Source: Microbotryum silenes-acaulis
Lineage: Eukaryota > Basidiomycota > Microbotryomycetes > Microbotryales > Microbotryaceae
Assembly: GCA_003665825.1 (NCBI GenBank)
Contig: QPFY01000002.1
Coordinates: 682,001 to 746,000, forward strand
Reading direction: 5' to 3'
Length of the DNA stretch: 64,000 bases
A model generated the notes under the pieces. The model did no database searches, was not told where the DNA came from, and worked only from the letters and a program-made list of their open reading frames with translations. Made by a program: the position numbers and the translations under genes. This document shows, in pieces, positions 22,801 through 34,300 of the stretch. Position 1 is the first letter of the stretch; every line of letters starts with the position of its first letter.

Positions 22801-25086
22801 AATTCGACGACATAAACATATGCGATGACCTGTGCAAAGAATTGAGGCTTGTGAGCATTCTATCAGCTCTGTTTCGACTGAGTCCCAGATTGACATACCT
22901 TCCCAAAGACTCCTGGTGCATGGCCACGGCCTAATACATCCGCAAGGAGGGCTTTCAATTTCCCGTGAAAGACCCGTGCTACTATGTCGGGACGGTCGGA
23001 TGCGGCTTGCCCGGGAAGCAACGCGTTGACGATTTCCGACCAGGCAGGATTGCATGTCATCGTGATGAATATGTCCGGAGCACCGAAAACACGAACGATG
23101 GCCATAGCATCTTGGTAAAGTTGGACCATTTGGCGTGGCGATCCGGTGTGTGACGACGGTAGAATTACTCTCTTGCCAATCTGCGCGGGATCGAGTCCTT
23201 CAGCCAGACTTGCTTGAAGGGACGAATACTCTTCGGCTGTGAGCTTTTTTTGATTTGTTCTCATCCACCGAAGCCGATCCTGTTCAGTTAGTGCCCAGGC
23301 GTCGGCAACAAATTTCTGGAACAACCGGCCTCCAAGGAACAATGTCGGGTAGCTGATATTGTTGGGACGGATATGGAAGTAGTACGCGTTGAATTGGTTT
23401 TGCGTTACACGTTTCGAGCCGCTCGGCCCGGTTTGTGGGTTATTGTGGGCGTTGGTGTTATCCATTGTGTGTTGCAAGACGCCGTCTTCGTCCCGCACCC
23501 GTCGAGCTGCCTCCGTTGCGGAAGTATTTTGGCTGAGGGGGATTCTGTCGTAGTACCAGTCTTCGCCGTATGGTAACAGTAGCGGATATGTCAGGGCCAT
23601 GAGCGCAGGGTGCCCATCGTAAATGAATTGAATCCCGTGGCTGTTGTCGTTTGGCGGGTGACGTAATCGGACGACAATCTCTCTTCTCGAAGACCGGTAT
23701 TCTGTGTCGTCCCCGGGTAGAATGACGGCAACCTCGTCTTGAGTTGGTAAGTTGTAGATTCTCGGATCTCGATTGCGCGGCGCAAGTAACCGCAGCTGGT
23801 ACATATGTGATGCATCACAGTCCATGAACTCCTGTGCTGTCAAGAACAGTTTGACGCGCCTGTTGTGATGTTGCAGCATACCGTCGAGTAGTGGAACAAT
23901 TTGTTGATATGCCGTGTCCAGACGTCGTACTTCTTCAGACGGTCCATTGAATCTGCGTCGCGCTTCAATGCGTTCCGTCGGAGCCAGGAATAGAATCTGC
24001 GCAAAGACTGGGTTGCTTGCTGGGGATGGTGCCAGAGTGCCGATACGATGAAATACGTTCCCGCTCAGGTAGAAAGATGGTGGCCCGGAACCGCTGATGA
24101 TGCCATGACCTTCCTTTGCTTGTCCCGAATGATGCCATAGCAAAGCTTTCATTGAATGCCAGAATGCGTTCCCGAAAGATCTTCTCAACTGTTTCACGGA
24201 TATTCAGCAAGGCTGTTAGTCCGCTGTACTTGATTTAGCAGGTTGAAGGAATGGACGTGTACCGACCTGGACCATCGCCAGTCAAAAGCGCGAGCAGCTC
24301 GGGGGGCGGTTTTTCGATTCCGGGTAGCCGAACTTTGCCGTCCGCGCAACAGGTTTTGAATGGTGTGACCTCGCCTGGGGTCGATGATCTTTCGAACTCC
24401 CAGTGTAAAGCCGAACAGATTGGACACTGCAATGTCATTGAGCCGAGATCGTGTCGGGCGAAAGGCCCTTCCGGCAGCAGCAGCAGAGCAGTCGGGGGGG
24501 TCCGGTTCGATCGCACTCTTTCGCGTTGGCGTCGTTGGCGCTGCTCCGCGGATCGGCGATCGACGGCAGTAGTGGTCGAAGTTGCAGTTGCGTCTGTACC
24601 TGACCCCGCGACGTGAGATAGGTCTGGAACTGGTTCATAACGTGGGCGAACGGATCTCAAGCCTGGAGGTGAAGGACTGCGGGCGCGTCGCAGTTGCCCG
24701 GATGCAGATTGACTCGACGATCCAATTTGCGCGACGTCGTCTTCTTCGATTCGCCGCTGCTGCCTCTCGCGAAGTCGTCGTTGTCGCTGTGCTTCGGATC
24801 TGCGATTGTTCGAGGTTGCTGTTGGCGGGTGCTGTGCGGGCGCGACGTCGTCTTCTTCGATTCGCCGCTGCTGCCTCTCGCGAAGTCGTCGTTGTCGCTG
24901 TGCTTCGGATCTGAGATTGTTCGAGGTTGCTGGCGGCGGCGTCTGTGCGATTAGAGCGGGGGCCGGGTTGTGCGGAGGAGGGAAGCGAGCAGCCTCACGG
25001 GCGGCGCGCTCAGCTCGCTCACGTTGCCGACGTCTCTGCTGCCCCTCTGCTCTCCGTGAAGGTTGTTGTAGAGGAGACGATGTCAT
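19825..25086 (-). CDS. Helitron RepHel protein (Rep nuclease plus Pif1-type helicase), one apparent frameshift
   Basis: Exons 25086-24263, 24223-22899, 22829-20963, 20897-20785 and 20739-19825 total 5044 nt, one more than a multiple of three. The N-terminal part has Arg/Gln-rich repeats and a zinc-like block ([22 protein letters not shown]). The Rep part has [16 protein letters not shown], the two-His motif (LPHAHILLI) and the tyrosine motif ([11 protein letters not shown]). The helicase part has Walker A ([10 protein letters not shown]), Walker B (DLIVWDEAP), [27 protein letters not shown] and YVALSRA. All catalytic motifs look intact. The reading frame shifts at a triple A around 24115-24117: [14 protein letters not shown] is in one frame and [14 protein letters not shown] in the next. 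So this copy is either recently inactivated, read by frameshifting, or mis-sequenced there. Predicted length would be about 1680 aa. Confidence 0.88.
24731..24940 (-). repeat. 111-bp tandem duplication inside RepHel N-terminal coding region
   Basis: Two copies start at 24731 and 24842, a period of 111 bp or 37 codons. Each encodes TSNN(L/R)[12 protein letters not shown] followed by [12 protein letters not shown]. The unit keeps the reading frame, so it lengthens an Arg-rich, probably nucleic-acid-binding linker. Confidence 0.85.
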
Positions 25087-25398
25087 TTCGGCAGTGGCAG
25101 GAACTGGATGACTGAAGAAAGTACGCTACGATGTGGTAGACTCGCAAAACAGGTCGTCTCAGTCTGCGTCGGGAAGCAGAGGGTCATGTGCCACGCTGCT
25201 TTGATTGAAAATGGAACCTCGGCGAACGTGGGCGAAACGGCCTGTGGCCGGCCGACCCTTTCTGAAACAGCGCTAGCTGGCTCAGGGGACACGCTGGACC
25301 GAGAGCTGTTGCAGTAGCGAAACTATTATGACGTCACGCCACATGGTTTGTCTGTTGGTTTGTCTTTTGGTTTGTCTTTCGTTCTTTGACGTTCTTTG

Positions 25399-25580
25399 TC
25401 TCCCGTTACGTCTTTAGTAGATGTCTCCCGTTACGTCTTTAGTAGAATAGTAGAATAGTAGAATAGTAGAATTCTTTGACGTTCTTTGTCTCCCGTTACG
25501 TCTTTAGTAGATAGTAGAATAGTAGATAGTAGATAGTAGATTGTCTCCCGTTACGTCTTTAGTAGATAGTAGATAGTAGA
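25399..25580 (-). repeat. Helitron 5' subterminal tandem repeat array
   Basis: Four copies of the plus-strand unit TCTCCCGTTACGTCTTTAG-TAGA start at 25399, 25424, 25489 and 25544. They are separated by (A)TAGTAGA runs, which on the element strand read TCTACTA, and by repeated CTTTGACGTTCTTTG segments. The array reaches the 5' terminus and so multiplies sequences that resemble the terminus itself. Confidence 0.85.
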
Positions 25581-25682
25581 TAGCGTGACTCGCCAATTCG
25601 AGTCACCCTCTCTCGCTCTCTCGCGTCCTCCAACTCGTTGCCGTCGATCGCCATACAGAGCCAAGGCTGAGCCAAAACACGC

Positions 25683-28600
25683 ATGGCGGGGTAAGTCAAC
25701 CCGACTGATTACTGTGATCAGGTGGTCGATGCTCATGCGGTGTACTCTCCCCGCTCGCTCTGTCGCGTCGTATCCCTCCTCAGTGATCCGCTCTCGGATC
25801 CCCTATCATCGTCATCGTCATCATCACCGCCCTCGTCAGCCTTGCCTGGTCCAGGTAGTACCAACTCACAGTTCCAAACCTCCTCGCCTGTGTCACCTCT
25901 ACCAACATCTTCCGAGCAGTTGGATCCATCTTCCCTTAGGAGCAAGCGAACGGTCTCGCCATCGTCGTCATCGTCGTTCTCGGCGACGTCGGCATGGGCG
26001 CGACAGCATCTCGAGCAGGAGGCCCGTCTCTTTTCCGGCGGCGAGTGGGACCGCGAACCGAACGGTTACCTTGATGTAGACGTAGCAAGCCCACACGAAC
26101 ATCGCGAAGACGGCAACCCGTCGCCATCGCCCCCTCCACCACCCCACACTCAGCAACAAGAACGGAGAAAGCCGTCGCTGTCCGCAACAGCCCCCGCTTT
26201 CGTTGCCCCCGTATTGGCCAAACCCAGCGCAGCACTGGATCCCACCACATCGTCGTTCGTCCCACCGTTCTTGTTAACAGATACGGGGCCGACGCGACCC
26301 ATCACCATTCATCGATCGCCGTCGTCGTCCATCACGCGCAAGCGTACCTCGTCCAATTCGGCCGTCCGCGACCCCTCTGGCACGCCGACCCTGTCCACCA
26401 GCTATGGCATCTCCGTCACCCCAACTGGCATACATTCCCTTATTCACAATGACAATCCTATAGGCATGTCGACCACTCCGTCGACCGCTCGACCGTCACG
26501 GTTGGAGGTCCTCGACGCCGCCACGTTGGGCCCGACCCCTTTTTCCAACTCGTCGCGAACCGACAGGGACATCCTGCAATCTATGATCGCCGCGGCGTGC
26601 ACGGCTGGTGAACTGAACCGACTCAAGTCACTACTTAGCGATTCGACCGGTGACGACGAGGACCACTTCCCAACCGGTTTCGCGCTGGCGAATCAACCTA
26701 GCGCGTCAGGTCAAACCCCACTCCAGCTCGCCTCGGCCAGGGGACACGCAGACCTCGTGAGATGGCTCGTCAGTCAAGCTGGCGCTTTGGCTGATTTGGA
26801 AGACGTCGATGGAGAGACGGCTTTGCACAAAGCTGCGTTCAAGGGCCATGTCGACGTGTGTCGGTTTCTCGTCAATGAGGCGGGCGTCAACGTTGACTCG
26901 CAGGACAACGATGGGTGGACAGTGAGTATCGGTTCTCTTAGTGCGCTGATGTCACAGGTGACTGATATCTGCACCATATTATCATGCGTTCATAGCCCCT
27001 GCATAATGCATCTTCGCTCGGCTGGCTCGACATCGCCACGCTCCTCATCGACTCGGGTGCGAGCATCGACCTGAAATCCAGGCACGGGTTCACGGCATTG
27101 ATGAACGCAGCGTCCAAGGGTCACCTGCCGATCATCCATTTCCTCCTCAAGCGTGGTGCGAACCCTCTGGTACGCAACGCTTGGGGCGAGGCAGCGTACG
27201 ATCGTGAGTCAGACTGGGACTGGGTTCAACCGAAGACGAATCCCGAATCTCCCACTAACAAGCCAGGGCGCTTCTTCCCGTCCATGACAGTTGCTGCTGC
27301 CGTCTTTGAAGCGCGCATCTGCTCGATTCTAGCCTCGTACGAAGCGACGCGATGGACTGACTTTTCATTTCAGAGCTTGACCGACTACAACGCTCTCGCT
27401 CTCCACTCGACCGTGGCCGTCGTACTGGAGGAGAACCAACGACTGGCCAAGCCGACGCTCAGGAAGATCTCAAGCCTCGGCGCCGCATTCAATGCGAACC
27501 CATGGACATCAAGGGCTCTTAGTCGCAACGACAAGCGAACGGCATTTACAATCCCCAAGCAGCCGACCAGCCAGATCGAGGATCTTCCGGTCTCCAAGAG
27601 CGAGGTCGGACTGCCCATCGTAGACAAAGAATGCGACCTCGTGCTGCCTGCTCGCCGTGAGATACGGTCGGGAGGTCGTGTCGGTGGAGGAGGTGTGTCG
27701 CGGACAAACAGCAACAGCAGCAGCGGCAAAGCTGTTGACGATTCCGCAGCTTTCAGATCGCTCTCTGCAGTTCTGTCGGCCGGAGGCGAGCCGATCAGCC
27801 CCTCAACCCATCCTTCGTCATCTATGGATGCTGGGGAGCCGGCTTGGTATTGGCTTTCAGACTGGACCGTAGACTTGACCGACCATCTATCATCACCTGA
27901 AGACGGTTGGTCCTACGCGACTTCATTTCAAGCTGCACCAGACGAATGGTCGTCGGAGCCTTCGGCGGAGCTGGCCCGCGTCCTGAGTGGATCGGCTTCA
28001 AGCTGGGGCGGGCAGAAATGGGTCAGAAGGCGGAGATGGATCCGAGTAGCCAGGAGACGGCCGGACCTTCCGAACTTCGGATACGCCGACCTGACGACCT
28101 CGGGGCCCACGGATTTGGCCGAGTCTGCAGATCGCGTTGATGCAATCGGGAATGAGATTTCATCATCGGTCACGGTCAGCCAGGTCGACTATCTTGTTCG
28201 CGCCCACTTCCTCGCCAAGAACCATTTCGCCGTCTTTGATGGTACACAAGACGTCGCTGCACTTCGCAAAGCTGTCGCGAGTCTCGATCGAGCGGCGGAT
28301 GAGCTGAGGCAAGGCATGAGCGCCGATGAAAATTGCGAGAGAAGAAGGCAGGCAGAAGCTGAGCTCGAGATTGTTTTGCGCCAGTTGACTTTGGTCAAGT
28401 CAAGTTTGCCTCAGAATGAGGCAGAGGAAGGTGTGGGATTCCTGCAAGTCAGATCAAGATCCGGAGGGCATGCCGACTGATATTCGTCGTGATTATTTAC
28501 CTTTTGCAGAGTCTGACGACGAGTTCGTGTACGACGGACAGGACGCGGATCCCGACGAGGATCGCCGGTCCGTGTACACGAGTCATAGCGCTGCGACCTC

Positions 28601-29570
28601 ACCTAGTCTCAGATCGACGCAGTCTGCCCAATCGGCCACAGTGACCAGTGCGCCAGAATACTTCGGGTTCTCGGCAAGCACGTCGCAGTTCCCTGATTTT
28701 ACACCACAGTTGTCAGGCGCTCCCGACTTCCGCGTCCCTTTGCACGAGACCCGACCTCCTATCAATCGGACCCATACGTCGTCTTCAAGGGCCCTTCCAC
28801 CCATCCCGGGAAGCGTCTCACGTACGGCGGTCTGGGAATCTGACGAAGCCGTCAGCGAGTGTTACAACTGCTTGAAAAAGTTTTCGTTCTTTGTTCGCAA
28901 GCATCATTGTCGCCGGTCAGTTCAGCTCTGCGTTTTGTCAAAAGACGCGCACTCACTTTCATTGCTCATTTGTCTCTGAAACAGATGCGGTCTGATCTTT
29001 TGCCATTCGTGTTCGAACAACCTTGACCATCTCTATCCGTCCGAAGTGGTTGAAGAACCGTCTGCACGGTTCCGCGAAGACAACTATGCGTCCATCCACC
29101 GAACTTGTGGGGACTGCCATGCTGCCATCTCCTTCACCCTCCCGCCTGTCCACTCGACGTCGACGTTCTTCTCACGACCAAGTCCTTCCACTTTGCCGTC
29201 GACACCCCCGAACAATGGTGTAGCCTCGGCGAGCACCTCGGACGCAGGGGCGTCGGACGCTTCCGAGCTTGCCGACTGCCCAGTTTGCGGACTTGTGCTC
29301 GCTTCGCTCGGTGATCGAGAGGAGCAAGAGCTCCACGTCAAAATTTGTTTGGAATCCGGCGGCGGATCGATCGTCCAGAATGGTCGCTACCTCGTCTTCC
29401 GCCTCCAACCGGGGCCACTGGAGAACTCGGAATGCGGCATCTGCTACGACGAGTTCAGCGTCGGCGACAAACTGGCTCGGCTGAACTGCCTTTGCTATTT
29501 CCATGGGACTTGCATCAAGTCGTGGTTGGAGAGGGGCAAGTCGTGCCCCTACCACATGAGTCGTGACTGA
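25683..29570 (+). CDS. Ankyrin repeat - DysF - FYVE - RING protein (probable endosomal E3 ligase)
   Basis: Six exons: 25683-25690, 25784-26921, 26996-27203, 27291-28430, 28510-28915 and 28985-29570 (1161 aa, phases consistent). After a Ser/Pro-rich N-terminus, ankyrin repeats lie at about 270-440 (TPLQLASARGHADLVRWLVS, TALHKAAFKGHVDVCRFLV, PLHNASSLGWLDIATLLIDS, TALMNAASKGHLPIIHFLLK). A DysF-like block follows at about 655-700 (DGWSYATSF..W, then WVRRRRWIRVARR). The FYVE finger is at about 943-1010 (CYNCLKKFSFFVRKHHCRRC, then IFCHSCSNN). The C-terminus is a RING (CGICYDEF..LNCLCYFHGTCI..SCPYH) whose last ligand is His, like ZNRF1/2. FYVE binds PI3P on endosomes and RING recruits E2, so an endosomal ubiquitin ligase is inferred. 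The 8-nt first exon (ATGGCGGG) is inferred; ATG 25722 is the alternative start. A Helitron ends 102 bp upstream. Confidence 0.85.
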
Positions 29571-29940
29571 ACCTCGCCTCGCGTCCGCATACATATACCA
29601 TGGATATATCACCCCTCATATCGTTTCCATCATGGGGTTCGAGTCACGTTACCGGTTCGATTGCGAGCACTCTCTCTCATTCCCAATTAGTCTTTTATAA
29701 TATTGTTCTTTCAAAAGTCGCAACGTCGTTCTGCATGCCGCTCTGTTCATCCCTCCTCGCGGCGCCTTCACTTTCGTGTCGTGTGCGCGGTAGCAATCAT
29801 GCTTGCAAGAAGTCCTCTCTAATAATAAGATACATACCACAACAATATAATCGAATCACGGGTGATACAACGAATGTGATGAGAGGACTGAGTGTTTAGG
29901 ATACTCCCTTCCGCCCCGAAGTCACGGCACGTCACACCAC
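29571..29940. other. Intergenic region between convergent genes
   Basis: A/T-richer 3' flanks of the FYVE-RING gene (+) and the membrane protein gene (-). No coding evidence. Confidence 0.55.
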
Positions 29941-31399
29941 TTAAATCTCGGGGACGGGTAATCTCCGTGTGTCGTCGGCGACACTCTGCGTGACGTAAGG
30001 ATAATCGCGTGGGGAACGCGTCATGGGCTCGCGGGAGCTCGCGGCATAGTGAGGATAGTGGTGAGCGCCATATACGGACGCGTTGGACGGTGTTGAGATC
30101 GAGCGTTGCCCGTAGGGGTACCTTGTCGCGTCGGTTACCGGGTGGGCCGAGGAGTACGAACCGGACGAGTCGGTGAGGTCGGGAAGATGCGCCGGCGCTA
30201 TCAGGTGCTGATTTCCGGTCCAATGTACTGGCGACGGGGTGGCACCGTGGTGGGTCATCAGCGCCAGGTTGTGAGGGTGCACGTGGGTGTTCGAACCGCC
30301 GTATTGGGTGCCCGTCGCACTGGCGGTATAACCACCGCCGGGACCGTGCGGGCCATAAGGTCCCGGGCTGTACGGTGAATGCGCATAGGACGATGTCTCG
30401 TCCTCGATCGCCATCGTTTTCCCGGCCTTGCGGACCTTGTAAACAGGCGCACCTTCGGTCCGTCCTCGTTCGCGCGTCTTCTTGTCTCGCCGCCAGAGGT
30501 AGAGCAAGAACGAGATCAGGATGAGGGCGACCACTCCGCCCACGACGCCTCCGATAATGGGGGCGACCCGCGATGCATCAGAAACTTCCTGTCCATGCGA
30601 GCCCCCGGTGGGATGGGCGGTGGGAACGGACTCTGTCGCGGTGTACGATGCGATGTTGATGGGGACGAACTCGGTCCAAATTTCGGTGATGAGGTAGGGA
30701 TAGTAGCCGAACCGAGCATCGGGGCCAACCTGCGCCAACGTGATGGTATGCTGTTGGTATGTCAGTACTCCACTGGACCAGATCTGTTGCTGGCCCTTGG
30801 AGACGCCAGAGTCATCATAGAGGTCAATTCTATACGCCATACCCCAAAGCCTTCAGGGTCAGCTCTGGCCCACACGCAGGCCATCCGCTTCGAAGATGTC
30901 GGAGGGGTCGGCTCGGACGTACGTGTAGGCTACCGAACCGTCGACAATCAACTGACAGAGCCCCCGGTCGGATTTGCGGACCGACCAGAATGTTGCCCCC
31001 ACGCCGGTGAAGGTGAAGGTGACGGAAGCATCGGACAGGTTGGAGTAGGCTGCGATCAGGACAATTGTGTACAACAAGTCAGCGCCTGGACCATGATGAT
31101 AGCTCGAGCATGCTCAAAGAGGCCGACCGACCTTGATAGAACCCGTCCTCTGTATCAGATCGCCATAGGGACGTGTCTGGAGGTGTTGAGGCCGCCCAGT
31201 CAGCGCCCAGGTGTCACGACGGCGCAGCGTGTGCGTCCACGGCGGAGAAGTGACACGTACACGTCAGTTGCGTCGAGTCTGACGTAACGTTCTGTGCGAA
31301 TGTTCCCGTTGGCAATTCCATGCCTTGTGCGTGGCTGGTCCGACTGAACACCGCCAGTAACAAGACCGGGACGAGCATCATTGTCCGCGAGGCGATCAT
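29941..31399 (-). CDS. Secretory-pathway type I membrane protein with basidiomycete-type beta-sandwich ectodomain
   Basis: Exons 31399-31261, 31176-31132, 31049-30923 and 30850-29941 (406 aa, phases consistent). The N-terminus is a signal peptide (MIASRTMMLVPVLLLAVFSR..AQG). The ectodomain, about 25-180, reads DASVTFTFTGVGATFWSVRK, LCQLIVDGS and IWSSGVLTYQQHTITLAQVG. This layout is common in agaric and rust surface proteins: a VTF.FTG strand, a DG turn, and an L.YG.HT(I/V)TL strand. One transmembrane helix follows (APIIGGVVGGVVALILISFL) with a basic stop-transfer RRDKK. The cytoplasmic tail is rich in Pro, Tyr, Gly and His. The small exon 2 (45 nt) is supported by phase. Its ligand and role are unknown; a cell-surface sensor is a guess. 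Confidence 0.7.
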
Positions 31400-34300
31400 G
31401 GCGCTCGAGGCTACTTATTTGCGACGGATATCCACCTAGGCGCGTGTTGATGGTGCGTATGTGTGCTATGCGGCTTCAAGCTTGGACGTGTCACAAGTCC
31501 ACGGTGGAATGATGAAGTCGGGTTAGCGGCAGGCCGCACGCGCTGGCGCGTTGGAGACCACGCGAGGCGGTGCTGTGTAATGCCGGGCCAGCGGAGGGGA
31601 TAGGTAATGAGGGTCAGTACAAGGAATACATGACCATGGCAGACGGCGACGAGACAGCAATTCACTGACTCTGCTCCCAAGTGGTGCTGGCTGTTAGCGT
31701 TGTCCGGAACAGCTTAGTCGGATAGTCTGGACGGAGAATGAAATGAAATAGACCTAGTAGGCGCCAAACAGTGTCTCGCTCGCGCTTGGACCCCGGAGAG
31801 CGCCCCGCGCCAGCCGGCGTACTGGGCCGGCGTCGCCTCGAGTCGAAGCCTGCTATGGCCGAATTGGGCCACATGTAGGGTATGGACAGGACCCGAATTC
31901 GTTTTAGCCGGCTTCGAAGGTGTTTGGTGGACCGGGGAGCCTGAGTCTCAGCTCACGTGCCCTTCAATCGAGTCACTGCCCTCGAGTGGGGGTGGGGGCT
32001 ACAAATGTCAAGAGTGAAGCTAGTCAAGCGTCGGCGTGAAAGTGGCTTCTTGAAAGCGACAACTCATGCACTCAATCGGCAACGCGAGTGAAAGGAACAA
32101 GTCCTAGGCACTCTGCGACGTGGTAAAACCCAGTAATCAGAAAAGACCGGCAGCTTTAACTCGAAGATTGATGTATTTGCCAAGAAAGTCCCGACTCTGA
32201 AAAAGCCCTACGTGTACGGCTGCTGCGCGGGCAAACACTGCAGACCAAGTCTTCTCGGCGAAGGGGGAAAAAGTCTAGTGTGGAAAGACGGTGAGGATGG
32301 AGGTCTTGATGTAGATGTTGTGCATACTGAAATTTTCTCAAATCGAAATTTCTAGGCTGCGACTATTCGGATAAAGGCGAAGATGCTTGCCGAGTCTGCA
32401 GTTGTGATCATGGCGGTCTCTGTTCCGACAAGACATGACGGTCGGCGGGCCTGACGTATGTTAAGGCCGGATCTCGAGGCGCTCTTAAAAAACCCAAAGC
32501 TGGGGCTAGCGCCTTTTCTTTAAATAAAAACATGGAAGAGGACTGCATCTTCAACACCATTGGGTGGATTCGGACTCACGACCATCGACGGTGCTCACCA
32601 GCGAAACCAACTTGAACGCGTGGCGAACGTCTTGATGCTGACTCGAAACGGCTTCCAAAACTTTACCGAGTTCTTGGTCGAGCACTTTGTGGCCATGAGA
32701 TGATCGTCACAATGGAAGGTCCAAGTGAGATATTGAGATAGGTCCGCGAGCGAGGCCGAGGTAGTGAAACGGTACGCCTCGGGTACCGCCGGACGTGAAC
32801 AAGTTTCGCGTGACGAAGCACGCTCCTGGCTCACCAGCTCGATCTGACCCCTCGAAATGACTCCGAACCATGGAAGTTCACGACAAGCAATGAATCGTTT
32901 GTCCTCAAAGTAGTACGAGAAGCCGCATGGAAATACGATTGGTATTTATCAACCATCAAGAACACTCCTTGTTCATTGTTGCTGTTACTGTTACAAATCA
33001 GGTCAAAGCGGGTCAGAGGACAATCTTGTCACCAAGGGGTTACGACGGACTTGGGCGTCATCTTGCTCTTATTAGAAGGCTGGATCCCGACTCAAGCAGT
33101 TGAGTACGAGCGCAAGATAGAGGATGGAAGATAGATAGTACGAATGAAGTAGGGGCATGGAAGTGAATAGTATTAAGAGATAATAAGGTATGATTGGATT
33201 CTTGACAGCTGTCACCTTCACCTTTGCAAGCCCTTTCACCTTCATCCATCTTCACAACTCATCCCCACCTCCATCGCCTTCACGTCCAGGTTTTCGTCTT
33301 TACCTTCACTCTTCATCCCTTCATCGCCATCGCCATCGCCTTCGCTTCCACCTCGAATCACGTCCACGTCCACCTTCATTCCTTGCCTTCACCTCTATGC
33401 CCATTCCTCACCCTTGCACTTCCACCTTCGATGTAATGCTGCTCTAATTTGACCTTGATCTTCATCGTCAACCTCGCCATCAACCCCCCGTCCTCCTCTT
33501 GCTTACGTCATCCACCCCCACCTCCACCTCGGGGATCTGGCGTGACAGGGGTTTTCCTTGTCCGCCAATCGGCAGTGCAAGCCGTCATGACAGGCACTTC
33601 GATCAACAAATTTGTCAGAGTAAGTCTTATACACCAAGTTTGACTACCTAGTACTAGATCTCCTCCCCCCCCCCCCCCCTGTTGAGTCGCGGCTAACGTC
33701 GTTGCCCGCTGCTGGCAGCAGCTCCTGCAACTTTCAACATGATGGGAATTATGGGGAGGAAGAGGGTTTGTGGGGGTTCGCTGTGTTCTTTTTTCTTCTT
33801 CTTGTTTTCACGTGTACATTCAGGCCGCGTTCCACAGCGGAACCGACTGGTGGAGTGTCTGTTCGTTGTTTTCTCATTGTTTGGGTAGAACAGAGTCGGA
33901 TGATTAACCGCACTAGACTGCCGATGAGAATTCCCTTTAGACGATCTCGGGGGTCAGGTCCTCAGCCGCTCTGCTGCCGCTTTGACCCCCGTTCGGTCGC
34001 TCGCTAAAGTGTCCTCAAGCGACTGCTGTCTGCCGCCCGGGCCCTCTTTCTTCTGATCCTCTTCTCCTTCTGACCATACTCTGCCGGTTCACTGCCGCCC
34101 ATCATCATCTTCCCTCGCCCCCACGGTGTGACACCATGTATTCCTACTCGACTCGATATCCCGACTGACTCCATCTCCATCGGTCTTAGCCCTCCCTTCA
34201 TGCGCATACACTCTGCTCACATCGGAGATCGTTTCGGGTGACTCGCCCAGCGTCAATTTTCGCGGTGGCGTCAACTCATCTCGAAGAGCAACCATTCTCG

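Larger units (their letters stand above)
19615..25580 (-). mobile_element. Helitron (rolling-circle transposon), structurally complete, 5966 bp
   Basis: Read on the minus strand, the element begins TCTACTATCTACTATCTACT (from 25580) and ends with a GC hairpin (GGCGCGC-GGA-GCGCGCC, about 19625-19641), a short spacer and CTAG at 19618-19615. Helitrons start with TC, end with CTRR after a hairpin, insert between A and T, and make no target duplication. Here the flanks are A (complement of 25581) and T (complement of 19614), as expected. It encodes a RepHel protein on the same strand (25086-19825). The exact 5' end is slightly ambiguous because the TCTACTA motif is tandemly repeated there. Confidence 0.92.

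Noticed and set aside
25399..25580. CRISPR-like array of short repeats
   Set aside because: The repeats are unevenly spaced, lie at the Helitron 5' end and occur in a eukaryotic genome; spacers are themselves repeats.
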